From: Bryobacterales bacterium
GTDB lineage: Bacteria; Acidobacteriota; Terriglobia; Bryobacterales; Bryobacteraceae
Assembly (NCBI GenBank): GCA_003162425.1
Contig: PMOK01000249.1
Span: 14,390-55,898, forward strand
Direction: 5' to 3'
DNA length: 41,509 nt
The position numbers and the translations under genes were made by a program. The notes beneath the pieces were generated by a model, which saw nothing but the letters and a program-made list of their open reading frames with translations, was not told the origin of the DNA and did not search any database. Positions 1 to 7,132 of the stretch are shown here, piece by piece; the first letter of the stretch is position 1; each line of letters opens with the position of its first letter.

Positions 1-2
1 AA

Positions 3-74
3 AGGGCGGAAACCAACGCCTTGAACGATCCCACGTATGTAAATCTGTCTGCGGCTGATTCGGGACACTCCTAG
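3..74 (+). CDS. Possible 3' end of a gene cut by the window edge
   Basis: One frame is open from the window edge to a TAG at 72-74 and could be the last 23 codons of a gene that starts outside the window. Its composition is protein-like, but it is too short to recognise and could be chance. From 75 to 314, ahead of the histidine kinase, I see no gene, RNA or clear repeat. Confidence 0.2.
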   Translation, partial: RAETNALNDPTYVNLSAADSGHS

Positions 75-314
75 TCCAACGTAGCAGGGTTACGGGCATC
101 TCAGCTTTCGCTTACTAGCGTAACCCCTAGCCCTTGCGGCAGCCAAAACGCTACACTAATTGAAGACTGACAGCGACTCCGGCCGACGCTAAACAGCTGA
201 CGAGCTGACTTAGAGCTGGACACCTTGGTGTTTACCGGGCGCTCGATGGTGACACCCCCTCGAATCGCTTTGCTGAGGAGGTATGCCCTAGCGGACCTCC
301 GGGAGGAAAATGGC

Positions 315-1400
315 ATGGCAAAGGGAGATTCCCAGCTGCTCCAGAAACATCTAGATGTAGAATCAAAAGAGCACAAAAGCTGCACACTCTTGACTTCTCC
401 AGACCCACTCGCGAAAATTCTCGATCTCGCCGACGATGCCATCATCTCGGTGGATGATGAACAGCGGATCATCCTGTTCAACCAAGGCGCCGAGCGTATC
501 TTCGGTTATTCCTCGCAGGAAATGACGGGGCAACCGCTGGATATTCTGCTGCCGGCCCGTTTAGTTCAGGTGCATCGCCACCATCTGGAGAATTTTGCAA
601 AGTCGGAGGTCACGGCGCGGCGCATGGGCGAACGTAGCGAGATTCTGGGCCGGCGTAAGAACGGTTCAGAGTTTCCCGCGGAGGCTTCCATTTCCAAGGT
701 GGCCGTGCAGGATCGGCATATGTACACCGTCATTCTGCGCGACGTCACGGACCGCGTGGCGGCCGAAGATAAGATCAAGAATTCGCTGCGCGAAAAAGAG
801 GCGCTGCTTAAAGAGATTCACCATCGGGTGAAGAACAATCTCCAGGTGGTTTCGAGCCTCCTTGGCCTGCAATCCCGCGTCGTTGGCGATGAACAGACCC
901 GCAAGATGTTCCAGGAAAGTCAAAACCGGATACACTCCATGGCCCTGCTGCACGAGAGCTTGTATCAATCGAATAATCTCTCGCGGATCGACTTTCCGGA
1001 GTACATCCGGCAACTGGCTTCGTATTTGTTCCAATCCTACGGCGTCGTCGCCGAACGCATTCATCTCCGGACCAATCTGGACGCGCTGTATCTCGGCATG
1101 GATGCCGCGGTTCCCTGCGGGCTCATCATTAACGAACTGGTCTCGAACTCGCTAAAATACGCATTTCCGGATGGCCGGGAGGGTGAGGTTCGCATCGAAC
1201 TGCGGGAGCATTTGGAAGGTATGGCCCTGCTGGTGGTGGCGGATGACGGTATAGGCCTGAGAAGTGATATAGATTGGGTAACAGCGAGGACATTGGGGTT
1301 ACGGTTAGTGCGCACGTTGGCCGAGCAATTAGGAGCGAAGATCGAAGTTCAGTCTAAGGCCGGGACAGAGGTCCGGCTTACCTTTGCCGCCGCGGCATAG
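315..1400 (+). CDS. PAS-domain sensor histidine kinase (HisKA_2 type)
   Basis: A 361-residue soluble sensor kinase with no membrane segment, so it should sense a cytoplasmic cue. A PAS domain covers roughly residues 35-150, including the typical ERIFGYSSQEMTGQ stretch. The HisKA_2 dimerisation helix follows, with the phosphoacceptor H169 in EIHHRVKNNLQ. An HATPase_c domain completes it, with the N box INELVSNSLKYAF and the DxGxG box ADDGIGL. I chose the ATG at 315 because GGGAGG at 301-306 sits 8 bases upstream; an in-frame start at 225 has no such support. The next gene, a response regulator, starts 19 bases after the stop, so the two very probably form a cognate pair. The signal is unknown. 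Confidence 0.93.
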   Translation: MAKGDSQLLQKHLDVESKEHKSCTLLTSPDPLAKILDLADDAIISVDDEQRIILFNQGAERIFGYSSQEMTGQPLDILLPARLVQVHRHHLENFAKSEVTARRMGERSEILGRRKNGSEFPAEASISKVAVQDRHMYTVILRDVTDRVAAEDKIKNSLREKEALLKEIHHRVKNNLQVVSSLLGLQSRVVGDEQTRKMFQESQNRIHSMALLHESLYQSNNLSRIDFPEYIRQLASYLFQSYGVVAERIHLRTNLDALYLGMDAAVPCGLIINELVSNSLKYAFPDGREGEVRIELREHLEGMALLVVADDGIGLRSDIDWVTARTLGLRLVRTLAEQLGAKIEVQSKAGTEVRLTFAAAA

Positions 1401-1419
1401 GCGCCAACGCGGAAATGAC

Positions 1420-3186
1420 ATGCCTGCAAGAATTTTGATTGTTGAAGACGAGCGCATCACGGCCGAGGACCTGCGCGATATCCTCACGGATCTCGGCTAT
1501 ACGGTAACGGGCTCGGTCTCGAGTGGACCCGACGCCATCGCGCAGGCCGAGCAAAACGCCCCGGACTTGGCGCTGATGGACATCCGCATCAAGGGAGACA
1601 TGGATGGAACCGAAACGGCTCGCATCCTGCGTGAGCGCTTTAATATTCCAGTTGTTTATCTAACAGCGCACGCTGATACTTCCACACTATCGCGCGCGAA
1701 ACTGGCTCAGCCCTTGGGTTACATCACCAAGCCGTTTCAGGAAGCTGAGCTGCACGCCGGTATCGAGATTGCCCTGCACAAGCACCGCGAGGACTTGAAG
1801 CTTCGCGGACAGGAGGAATTGTTGGCCTCCACCTTGCGCGCCATTGCAGAAGGTGTCATCGCGGTGGACAAGCCCGCGTTGGTGACGCTTTTCAATCCGG
1901 CTGCTGAAGCCTGGACTGGGTGGGACGCGCGTGAGGCTGTGGGTAAGCCGATACGCGAAGTCTTTCCGTTGGTGGATAGCGTGACGGGAGAAGAGCTGGA
2001 CACTCCGTTGTGGCGCGTCCTCACCGAAGGGACAGTGGAAGAAGTCGGCCACGGCGCTTTGCTGGTGGACCGCACCGGCGCCAAGCGGCCTATCACCGGC
2101 AGTATTGCACCAACTCGCGACCACCGCGGCGAGGTCTCCGGAGCGGTCCTGGTTTTTGGCCGCGCCACCAACGAGACCGGAGGTGTGCGGCGGCGGCTGC
2201 CGGATTATTCCGGTGAAAGCGTCGTCGGCATGGGCGATTTCAAGATGGTGGCAGCCTCGCCCTCCATGAAACAGGTTTTGAAATTCGCACGCCGCGTGGC
2301 TGAGAGCGAGGTCTCCACCATTCTGCTGGAGGGTGAAAGCGGCACCGGAAAAGACATCTTTGCCCAGTTCATCCATCACTTCGGCCGGCGCCGTGACGGG
2401 CCGTTCGTGGCCATCAATTGCGCCGCTATCCCGGAAACGTTGCTCGAAAGCGAGTTGTTCGGCTATGAAAAAGGAGCCTTCACGGACGCCCGCGCTCCCA
2501 AAGCCGGCATCCTCGAGGTGGCTTCCGGCGGCACCATCTTCCTGGATGAAGTGGGCGAGATGCCGCTGGTGCTGCAGGCCAAAATGCTGCGCGTGCTGGA
2601 GGAGCAGACTTTCCGGCGTCTGGGCGGAGTGAGAGATATTCAGGTGGATGTGCGCGTAGTGGCGGCCACTAACCGCAAGCTCACCGAAGCCATTGAGCAG
2701 GGGAAATTCCGGCTCGACCTTTATTACCGCCTCAACGTGATCCAAGTGCTGCTGCCGCCTCTCCGGGATCGCAAGGAAGATATTCTCCCGTTGGCTGAAA
2801 CATTCATCAAGCACTACAACACCAAGTTCAAACGCACCATAGAGGGCCTTTCGCATGGGGCTGCCGCGGTGCTACTGGGATACGATTGGCCCGGGAACGT
2901 GCGCGAGTTACGTAACGTAATCGAACGCGCCATGGTGCTGGAAGAATCTGATTGGGTTCAAACTTCCAGCTTGCAGGTATTACCCCCGCACGCCGATGTT
3001 CCGGTGGCTGGATCGCTGCCTCTTGCGGCCGAAGACAAGTTTGACGTCAGCCTGGAAGAAGCCGAGAAGAGTCTGCTGGTGAAGGCGCTCGAAAAGGCCG
3101 AGGGCAATCAAACTCGCGCCGCCGTGCTGCTTGGCATTACGCGCGACACGTTGCGGTACAAGATAAAAAAATTCAACTTGCGCTGA
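1420..3186 (+). CDS. Sigma-54-dependent response regulator (REC-PAS-AAA+-Fis HTH)
   Basis: A 588-residue NtrC-family activator. The receiver domain (about 1-120) has acidic D10/E11, phosphoacceptor D54 and K104. A PAS domain follows at about 130-240. The sigma-54 AAA+ domain has Walker A GESGTGKD at 305-312 and a Walker B with FLDEVGEM. A Fis-type helix-turn-helix occupies the last 40 residues (NQTRAAVLLGITRDTLRYKI). The sigma-54 contact loop reads GAFTDA (352-357) instead of GAFTGA. It should turn on sigma-54 promoters when phosphorylated, most likely by the kinase directly upstream. The ATG at 1420 is preferred to an in-frame start at 1384, which overlaps the kinase gene and adds only a basic 12-residue tail. 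Targets cannot be read from this window. Confidence 0.95.
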   Translation: MPARILIVEDERITAEDLRDILTDLGYTVTGSVSSGPDAIAQAEQNAPDLALMDIRIKGDMDGTETARILRERFNIPVVYLTAHADTSTLSRAKLAQPLGYITKPFQEAELHAGIEIALHKHREDLKLRGQEELLASTLRAIAEGVIAVDKPALVTLFNPAAEAWTGWDAREAVGKPIREVFPLVDSVTGEELDTPLWRVLTEGTVEEVGHGALLVDRTGAKRPITGSIAPTRDHRGEVSGAVLVFGRATNETGGVRRRLPDYSGESVVGMGDFKMVAASPSMKQVLKFARRVAESEVSTILLEGESGTGKDIFAQFIHHFGRRRDGPFVAINCAAIPETLLESELFGYEKGAFTDARAPKAGILEVASGGTIFLDEVGEMPLVLQAKMLRVLEEQTFRRLGGVRDIQVDVRVVAATNRKLTEAIEQGKFRLDLYYRLNVIQVLLPPLRDRKEDILPLAETFIKHYNTKFKRTIEGLSHGAAAVLLGYDWPGNVRELRNVIERAMVLEESDWVQTSSLQVLPPHADVPVAGSLPLAAEDKFDVSLEEAEKSLLVKALEKAEGNQTRAAVLLGITRDTLRYKIKKFNLR

Positions 3187-3194
3187 CCGAAGCG

Positions 3195-3425
3195 TCACCG
3201 CCCGTTTCGCTTCTCCCTCAGAATACGAACGGGAGAAACGCGGTAGCTCACCGTAGTCCTGGATTCCAAGCGCTTCGCCAACTCTTCAATCGTGGGCCGT
3301 TCGGCAACGTTTCGGATCTCCTTCAGCAGATAGTCGGAGAGTGAAATTCCTTCCACCGCCGCGCGGGACTTCAGCTTTCGGTGCACATCCGCCGGGACAT
3401 TGCGGATCTGGATCATCCTCGTCAT
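3195..3425 (-). CDS. FitA/VapB-like ribbon-helix-helix antitoxin, no toxin partner
   Basis: A 76-residue protein starting MIQIRNVPADVHRKLKSRA, the usual beginning of FitA-like (Arc/RHH) antitoxins. The first part forms the DNA-binding ribbon-helix-helix and the rest would wrap a PIN-domain VapC toxin. In this family the toxin gene normally follows directly. Here the gene ends 8 bases from the convergent response-regulator gene, so no PIN gene fits. It is either a solitary antitoxin remnant or a stand-alone regulator. The first ATG (3425) and a second one four codons in are both possible starts. Confidence 0.8.
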   Translation of the reverse strand: MTRMIQIRNVPADVHRKLKSRAAVEGISLSDYLLKEIRNVAERPTIEELAKRLESRTTVSYRVSPVRILREKRNGR

Positions 3426-3572
3426 GTTTCTAGCATACTTGCTGTCGAACGCTTGCTTCCGCGCGCGGCTCGGAAAGATGCGTCACGTATCAAGTGCGCT
3501 TCCGAGCCGCGACCGGAAGGGAGTGCTACCACGACAAAACAATGTCCGGATGCCTGGCGCTGGCTTCAACGC

Positions 3573-3602
3573 TTGCTGACATCAAAAGTTCTGTTGTAAC
3601 CT
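3573..3602 (+). promoter_or_regulatory. Likely sigma-70 promoter of the fluoride operon
   Basis: TTGCTG at 3573-3578 and TAACCT at 3597-3602 are separated by 18 bases. Initiation 6-8 bases downstream would fall at about 3608-3610, right where the fluoride aptamer begins. The hexamers are imperfect. The position relative to the aptamer is the main support. Confidence 0.45.
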
Positions 3603-3608
3603 AAACTT

Positions 3609-3660
3609 AGCGGTGGAGTTCGCTTAACGCCGTCCGGCACGGCCAATGACTCCTACAGTG
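3609..3660 (+). promoter_or_regulatory. Fluoride riboswitch (crcB motif) aptamer
   Basis: The sequence fits the crcB RNA fold. Stem 1 is AGCG (3609-3612) with CGCU (3621-3624) around the loop GUGGAGUU. A UAAC joint follows, then stem 2 GCCGU (3629-3633) with ACGGC (3639-3643). The 3' strand is CAAUGACUCCUAC (3644-3656). The diagnostic pseudoknot GGAGU (3615-3619) with ACUCC (3649-3653) is perfect. Compared with the consensus as I recall it, AUGG reads GUGG and UGAUGAC reads CAAUGAC; both are small departures. It lies in the leader of an operon encoding a CrcB/Fluc channel, which agrees with the assignment. It should sense fluoride and allow expression when fluoride is bound. Confidence 0.9.
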
Positions 3661-3676
3661 GTTTTCGCTGTGGGAG
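3650..3676 (+). terminator. Switching hairpin (expression platform) of the fluoride riboswitch
   Basis: CTCCTACAG (3650-3658) pairs with CTGTGGGAG (3668-3676), nine pairs with one G-U, around a 9-base loop. The left arm is the same segment the aptamer needs for its pseudoknot, so the two folds exclude each other. Without fluoride the hairpin forms, and with fluoride the aptamer holds the left arm. Only a short broken T-run (CTTTCGTT) follows, so it may be a weak or Rho-assisted terminator. Confidence 0.65.
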
Positions 3677-3733
3677 CTTTCGTTCCGGTTCCTGAAGCTA
3701 ACCACAACAACAGATTGAAGGGGAGATCCTCGC

Positions 3734-4942
3734 ATGGAGCAGGTGTGGTTTGTAGCAGCCCTTTGGCTATTGCTCGCGCTGATCGCGGTCTTAGTTGCGA
3801 ACTGGCTAAGAGTCTCCACCGCGTTGTCTGAAATTGTCGTCGGAACTGTGGCGCAGCTCGCGATCGGCGCTTTGGTGGGCGGGGAAGCGCTGGGCGCCAA
3901 GGCTCCCTGGATCACCTTTCTAGCAGGAACCGGCGCCATCGTGCTCACGTTTCTGGCCGGCGCCGAACTCGATCCCGATGTTTTCCGCGCGAAATGGAAG
4001 GAATCCTCCGCGGTCGGCCTAGTCGGATTCTTCGGCCCTTTTTTCGGGGCAGCCCTGGTGGCTCATTACATTCTCCACTGGGCGTGGCGGCCGAGTTGGC
4101 TGGCCGGAGTCGCTCTTTCCACCACTTCCGTTGCTGTTGTCTACGCCGTGATGCTGGAGCTCGGATTCAATCGCACCACGTACGGCAAGGCTATCCTGGC
4201 GGCCTGCTTCATCAACGATCTGGGAACGGTTCTCGCGCTGGGTTTGATCTTCTCGCCATTCACCAGAAAAACGCTGATCTTCGTCGGCTCGAGCATCGTT
4301 CTGTTTCTCATTCTTCCGTCCATCACCAGCTGGTTCTTCGAGCGCTACGGGGGACGTGTCTCCGAGCTCGAGACTAAGTACCTGCTGTTTCTGTTGTTCG
4401 GATTAGGCAGCTTGGCCGTGTGGTCAGGCAGCGAGGCGGTTCTGCCGGCCTATATCATCGGGATGGTGCTGGCGGGCACCGTCGGGAAAGATCATCTCCT
4501 GATCCGCCGCCTGCGGACCTTGACCTTCGGATTGCTGACGCCGTTCTATTTCATTCGCGCCGGCAGTTTCGTCTCGATTCCCGTGTTGATAGCGGCGCCG
4601 CTCGTCTTCGTGGTTCTGTTTTTTACCAAGATGATCACGAAACTGGCGGGCGTGCTGCCCACGGTTCGCGCCTTCGGCTACAGCGGCCACGATGGCATCT
4701 ATTACTCGTTGATGATGTCCACCGGCCTTACGTTTGGAACCATCTCCGCTCTATTCGGTTTGAACCACGGCATCATCGATCAGGGCCAATACTCCCAACT
4801 GGTGGCCACCGTGATCGCGAGCGCGGTGATTCCAACCGCGATTGCGAATGCGCGCTTCATGCCTCGGCACCTGCTGCCCGAGAAGGAGCGAGAATTGCGG
4901 GAATCGGCGTACGGAGAACCTGTGGGTGAAATTGAATCATGA
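3734..4942 (+). CDS. CPA-type cation/proton antiporter family membrane protein
   Basis: A 402-residue protein of about 12 hydrophobic segments, related to Kef/NapA-type sodium-proton exchangers. The ion-site helix holds an N161-D162 pair (INDLGTV); CPA1 members usually have ND and electrogenic CPA2 members usually DD. There is no C-terminal TrkA-N/RCK domain, so the protein is shorter than full KefB/C. GGGAG at 3721-3725 sits 8 bases before the ATG. It is the first gene after the fluoride riboswitch and lies 21 bases ahead of crcB. Antiporters are among the gene classes known under fluoride riboswitches. A role in fluoride stress, through proton/cation balance or fluoride itself, is inferred; the transported ion is unknown. 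Confidence 0.87.
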   Translation: MEQVWFVAALWLLLALIAVLVANWLRVSTALSEIVVGTVAQLAIGALVGGEALGAKAPWITFLAGTGAIVLTFLAGAELDPDVFRAKWKESSAVGLVGFFGPFFGAALVAHYILHWAWRPSWLAGVALSTTSVAVVYAVMLELGFNRTTYGKAILAACFINDLGTVLALGLIFSPFTRKTLIFVGSSIVLFLILPSITSWFFERYGGRVSELETKYLLFLLFGLGSLAVWSGSEAVLPAYIIGMVLAGTVGKDHLLIRRLRTLTFGLLTPFYFIRAGSFVSIPVLIAAPLVFVVLFFTKMITKLAGVLPTVRAFGYSGHDGIYYSLMMSTGLTFGTISALFGLNHGIIDQGQYSQLVATVIASAVIPTAIANARFMPRHLLPEKERELRESAYGEPVGEIES

Positions 4943-4963
4943 TAGAAACGGAGCGACTTTTGA

Positions 4964-5338
4964 TTGGACAGATACCTGGTTGTGTTGGCCGGAGCGGGAT
5001 TCGGAGGCTTGGCTCGATACGTGGCCGGTTCGTGGATCATGCTGAAGTACGGCGGGCGATTTCCGCTCGGAACATTGATCATCAATGTCAGCGGATCGTT
5101 CCTGATTGGTGTGTTGATGACCCTACTAACAGAACGCCTCAACCCACATCCGAACTGGCGCCTGTTTCTGGTGGTGGGGGTTCTGGGAGGATACACTACG
5201 TTCTCCAGTTTCGAGTACGAGATCTATCAGACCGTGCGCGACGGCGCGCGCTGGATGGGTATGCTGTACCTGACAGGCAGCGTGGTGCTGGGCTATTTGG
5301 GCGTGTGGATGGGCGCGCTTTTGACAGCCCGCCGATAA
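4964..5338 (+). CDS. crcB: Fluoride channel CrcB/Fluc
   Basis: A 124-residue protein with four hydrophobic helices, the normal size of one Fluc subunit; family members work as dual-topology dimers that export fluoride. Family signatures are LGTLIINVSGSFLIG in the second helix (the conserved Asn) and GGYTTFSSFEYE in the third (the break motif and the phenylalanines lining the pore). The start is a TTG with GGAG (4950-4953) 10 bases upstream; no ATG fits the conserved N-terminus. Only one crcB copy is present, so a homodimer is expected. It sits 21 bases after the antiporter gene and 10 bases before the DUF190 gene, under the upstream fluoride riboswitch. Confidence 0.96.
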   Translation: MDRYLVVLAGAGFGGLARYVAGSWIMLKYGGRFPLGTLIINVSGSFLIGVLMTLLTERLNPHPNWRLFLVVGVLGGYTTFSSFEYEIYQTVRDGARWMGMLYLTGSVVLGYLGVWMGALLTARR

Positions 5339-5348
5339 AGGAGGCCCA

Positions 5349-6083
5349 ATGCTGAACAAAGGTCCCGCCAAGAAAGTCACAATCTTCATCAACGAAGACA
5401 CCCAGCATCACATGCAGGCGTTGCACGATTCCATCATGACGTTTCTCATGCACAAAGGAGTCAGCGGCGCCACGGCGACGCGCGCGTTTTCCGGATTCGG
5501 CTCGCACCAGATGTTGCACACGCCCAAAGTGGAAGTGCTGACCCAACATCTGCCCATTCGGATCGAATTCGTTGACACCCCAGAGAAGGTAGAAGAGGTT
5601 CTTCCCACTCTCTATGAAATGGTTTCCGACGGCCTGATCGAGGTGCAGGATACCAACGTTGTCAAACATGCCCGCAAGCTGCCGAAACCGGAGCCAAAGC
5701 TCCCGCACGAACGCAAGGAAGGCCCGGCCAAACTGCTGCGTGTGTTCCTGGGCGAAGCGGACAAATGGCATGACGAGCCACTCTACGACGCGATCGTCAA
5801 GAAGCTTCGCATGCTGGATATCGCCGGCGTCACCGTGTATCGCGGGATTCTCGGCTATGGCGCCAAGGGCCACCAACATAAGAAAAGCTTTTTCCACGTG
5901 TCGCGCGATATGCCGATCATGCTGTCGGTGATCGACACAGCGGACAAGATTACCACCGCGGCAGCGGCTATCGAAAACATGCTGGAGGACGGTCTGATCG
6001 TGATCTCGGATGCCGAAATTGTGCGTTTGGTCCGTAGTTCAAAGATAACGGAGGGGCCCGATGCCGCCAGCTCAAGCCGCTAA
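5349..6083 (+). CDS. Tandem DUF190 protein (PII-like fold), two domains
   Basis: A 244-residue soluble protein made of two DUF190 domains, about 8-105 and 125-230, joined by a charged proline-rich linker (KLPKPEPKLPHERKEG). Each domain has the typical layout: a first strand ending FINED or FLGEADKWH, the 'LYDAIVKKLRMLDIAGVTVYRG' type helix, and a closing DGLIEVQD or DGLIVISD strand. DUF190 has the ferredoxin-like PII (GlnB) fold and is often found beside crcB, so a regulatory or nucleotide-sensing job in fluoride export is reasonable but unproven. AGGAGG at 5339-5344 supports the ATG. It overlaps the next DUF190 gene by 23 bases. Confidence 0.9.
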   Translation: MLNKGPAKKVTIFINEDTQHHMQALHDSIMTFLMHKGVSGATATRAFSGFGSHQMLHTPKVEVLTQHLPIRIEFVDTPEKVEEVLPTLYEMVSDGLIEVQDTNVVKHARKLPKPEPKLPHERKEGPAKLLRVFLGEADKWHDEPLYDAIVKKLRMLDIAGVTVYRGILGYGAKGHQHKKSFFHVSRDMPIMLSVIDTADKITTAAAAIENMLEDGLIVISDAEIVRLVRSSKITEGPDAASSSR

Positions 6084-6411
6084 GATCCTGCGCATTCACA
6101 TTTCAGAAGCCGATCGCCTTAAGGGCAAGCCGCTGTACGAAGCCATCGTCGCCAAGTGCCGCGAGCTGAAAATCGCGGGCGCATCGGTGTTTCTTGGCCT
6201 CGAAGGCTATGGCGAAACCGCCGAAATGCACAAGGCGCATCTGGTCCGCAGCGACCGGCCGGTGTTGATCACCATCGTCGACACGCCAGAAAACATCGAA
6301 CGCCTAATTCCCGTTGTGGCGGAGATGATGGACACCGGGCTGATGGCGTCGTCCGACGCTCAGATGATCCGCGTGGAGAAAAAACTTGCGGCGCAGCAAG
6401 GCACCACTTAA
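6061..6411 (+). CDS. Single-domain DUF190 protein
   Basis: A 116-residue protein equal to one DUF190 domain, with ISEADRLKGKPLYEAIVAK, a GASVFLGLEGYG turn and a C-terminal DTGLMASSDAQM strand. It resembles the second half of the upstream protein more than the first. CGGAGGGG at 6050-6057 gives a strong ribosome site even though it lies inside the preceding gene, so the two are probably translationally coupled. Together they provide three DUF190 domains, which could assemble as a PII-like trimer; that is inference. Confidence 0.9.
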   Translation: MPPAQAAKILRIHISEADRLKGKPLYEAIVAKCRELKIAGASVFLGLEGYGETAEMHKAHLVRSDRPVLITIVDTPENIERLIPVVAEMMDTGLMASSDAQMIRVEKKLAAQQGTT

Positions 6412-7132
6412 GTTGATATCCAGCGGAATCTCATTCGTTCCCATGGCCGGACGGCGGGATGAAATGAAAGCCTTGTCGTCTGCCCTGAAGTTGCGCCAAT
6501 CCCGGCTGATCGTGGGACCTCCTGGGATCGGCAAGACCAGACTTCTCGAAGAGTGCATCCCAGCTTCCGGGCAATGCGTTATACACGCCCAGCGTCCGCC
6601 GGCTTTACACCACCTCCTGGTGCGCATGGCTGAACAGCTCGGATGCCGATCTGTCCGCTTTTCGTGTCCCGAACAAGCTACCAGCATTCACCTCAAGCCG
6701 CTCGTCCTGAATGCTCTCCGCGCCAACCCCCGCTGTGTGATTGTCGAGAATCTTGAGAGCCGCGACCCGCGCATGTATCGCTTCCTGCAGGATCTGTATT
6801 ACATTCCAGGCGCCGGTCTGGTTGTCACGGCCCGCTCAATTGACCGCATCGGTTACGTGCGCAAACTGCTTTGGGACCCGCGCGAGACAATTGTGATGAA
6901 ACCGCTGTCGCGCCCGGAATCGCTCGGTTTGTTTGAGGAGGTTGGACACATTTTTCGACTGGAATCCTTTGATCTGGCCGATTTCCGCCATAAAGTGATT
7001 GGCGCTGCTCGCGGTAATCCGGGCCAGATCATCGCGATGTGCCGAATGGCCGCGCATCCTGAATACCGGAACGGCCGCTATATCAAGTTCCTGCCGCTAC
7101 GGATGGATATGTTGTCCGCCTTCGTTCCATGA
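6386..7132 (+). CDS. P-loop ATPase (AAA/STAND-like), partner of the dynamin-like GTPase
   Basis: A 248-residue soluble ATPase. Walker A is GPPGIGKT (44-51) and Walker B is CVIVENLE (about 117-124). A VVTARS stretch near 148 looks like sensor 1, and GAARGNPGQIIAMC near the C-terminus resembles the lid of AAA/STAND/ORC-like ATPases. No DNA-binding or membrane domain is visible, and I do not recognise a named family. The TTG at 6386 is chosen because GTGGAG lies 8 bases upstream, inside the DUF190 gene; the first ATG is at 6443 (MAGRRDEMK) and lacks a good site. Its stop overlaps the start of the dynamin-like gene (ATGA), so the two are likely made in fixed ratio and act together. Confidence 0.82.
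   Translation: MRRSKAPLKLISSGISFVPMAGRRDEMKALSSALKLRQSRLIVGPPGIGKTRLLEECIPASGQCVIHAQRPPALHHLLVRMAEQLGCRSVRFSCPEQATSIHLKPLVLNALRANPRCVIVENLESRDPRMYRFLQDLYYIPGAGLVVTARSIDRIGYVRKLLWDPRETIVMKPLSRPESLGLFEEVGHIFRLESFDLADFRHKVIGAARGNPGQIIAMCRMAAHPEYRNGRYIKFLPLRMDMLSAFVP

Noticed and set aside
1687..2856. Long minus-strand open frame (389 codons)
   Set aside because: It lies entirely antisense to the response-regulator gene, which has clear domains; the frame is a by-product of GC-rich codon use.
5196..5897. Minus-strand open frame (233 codons)
   Set aside because: It lies antisense to crcB and the DUF190 gene, both clearly real.
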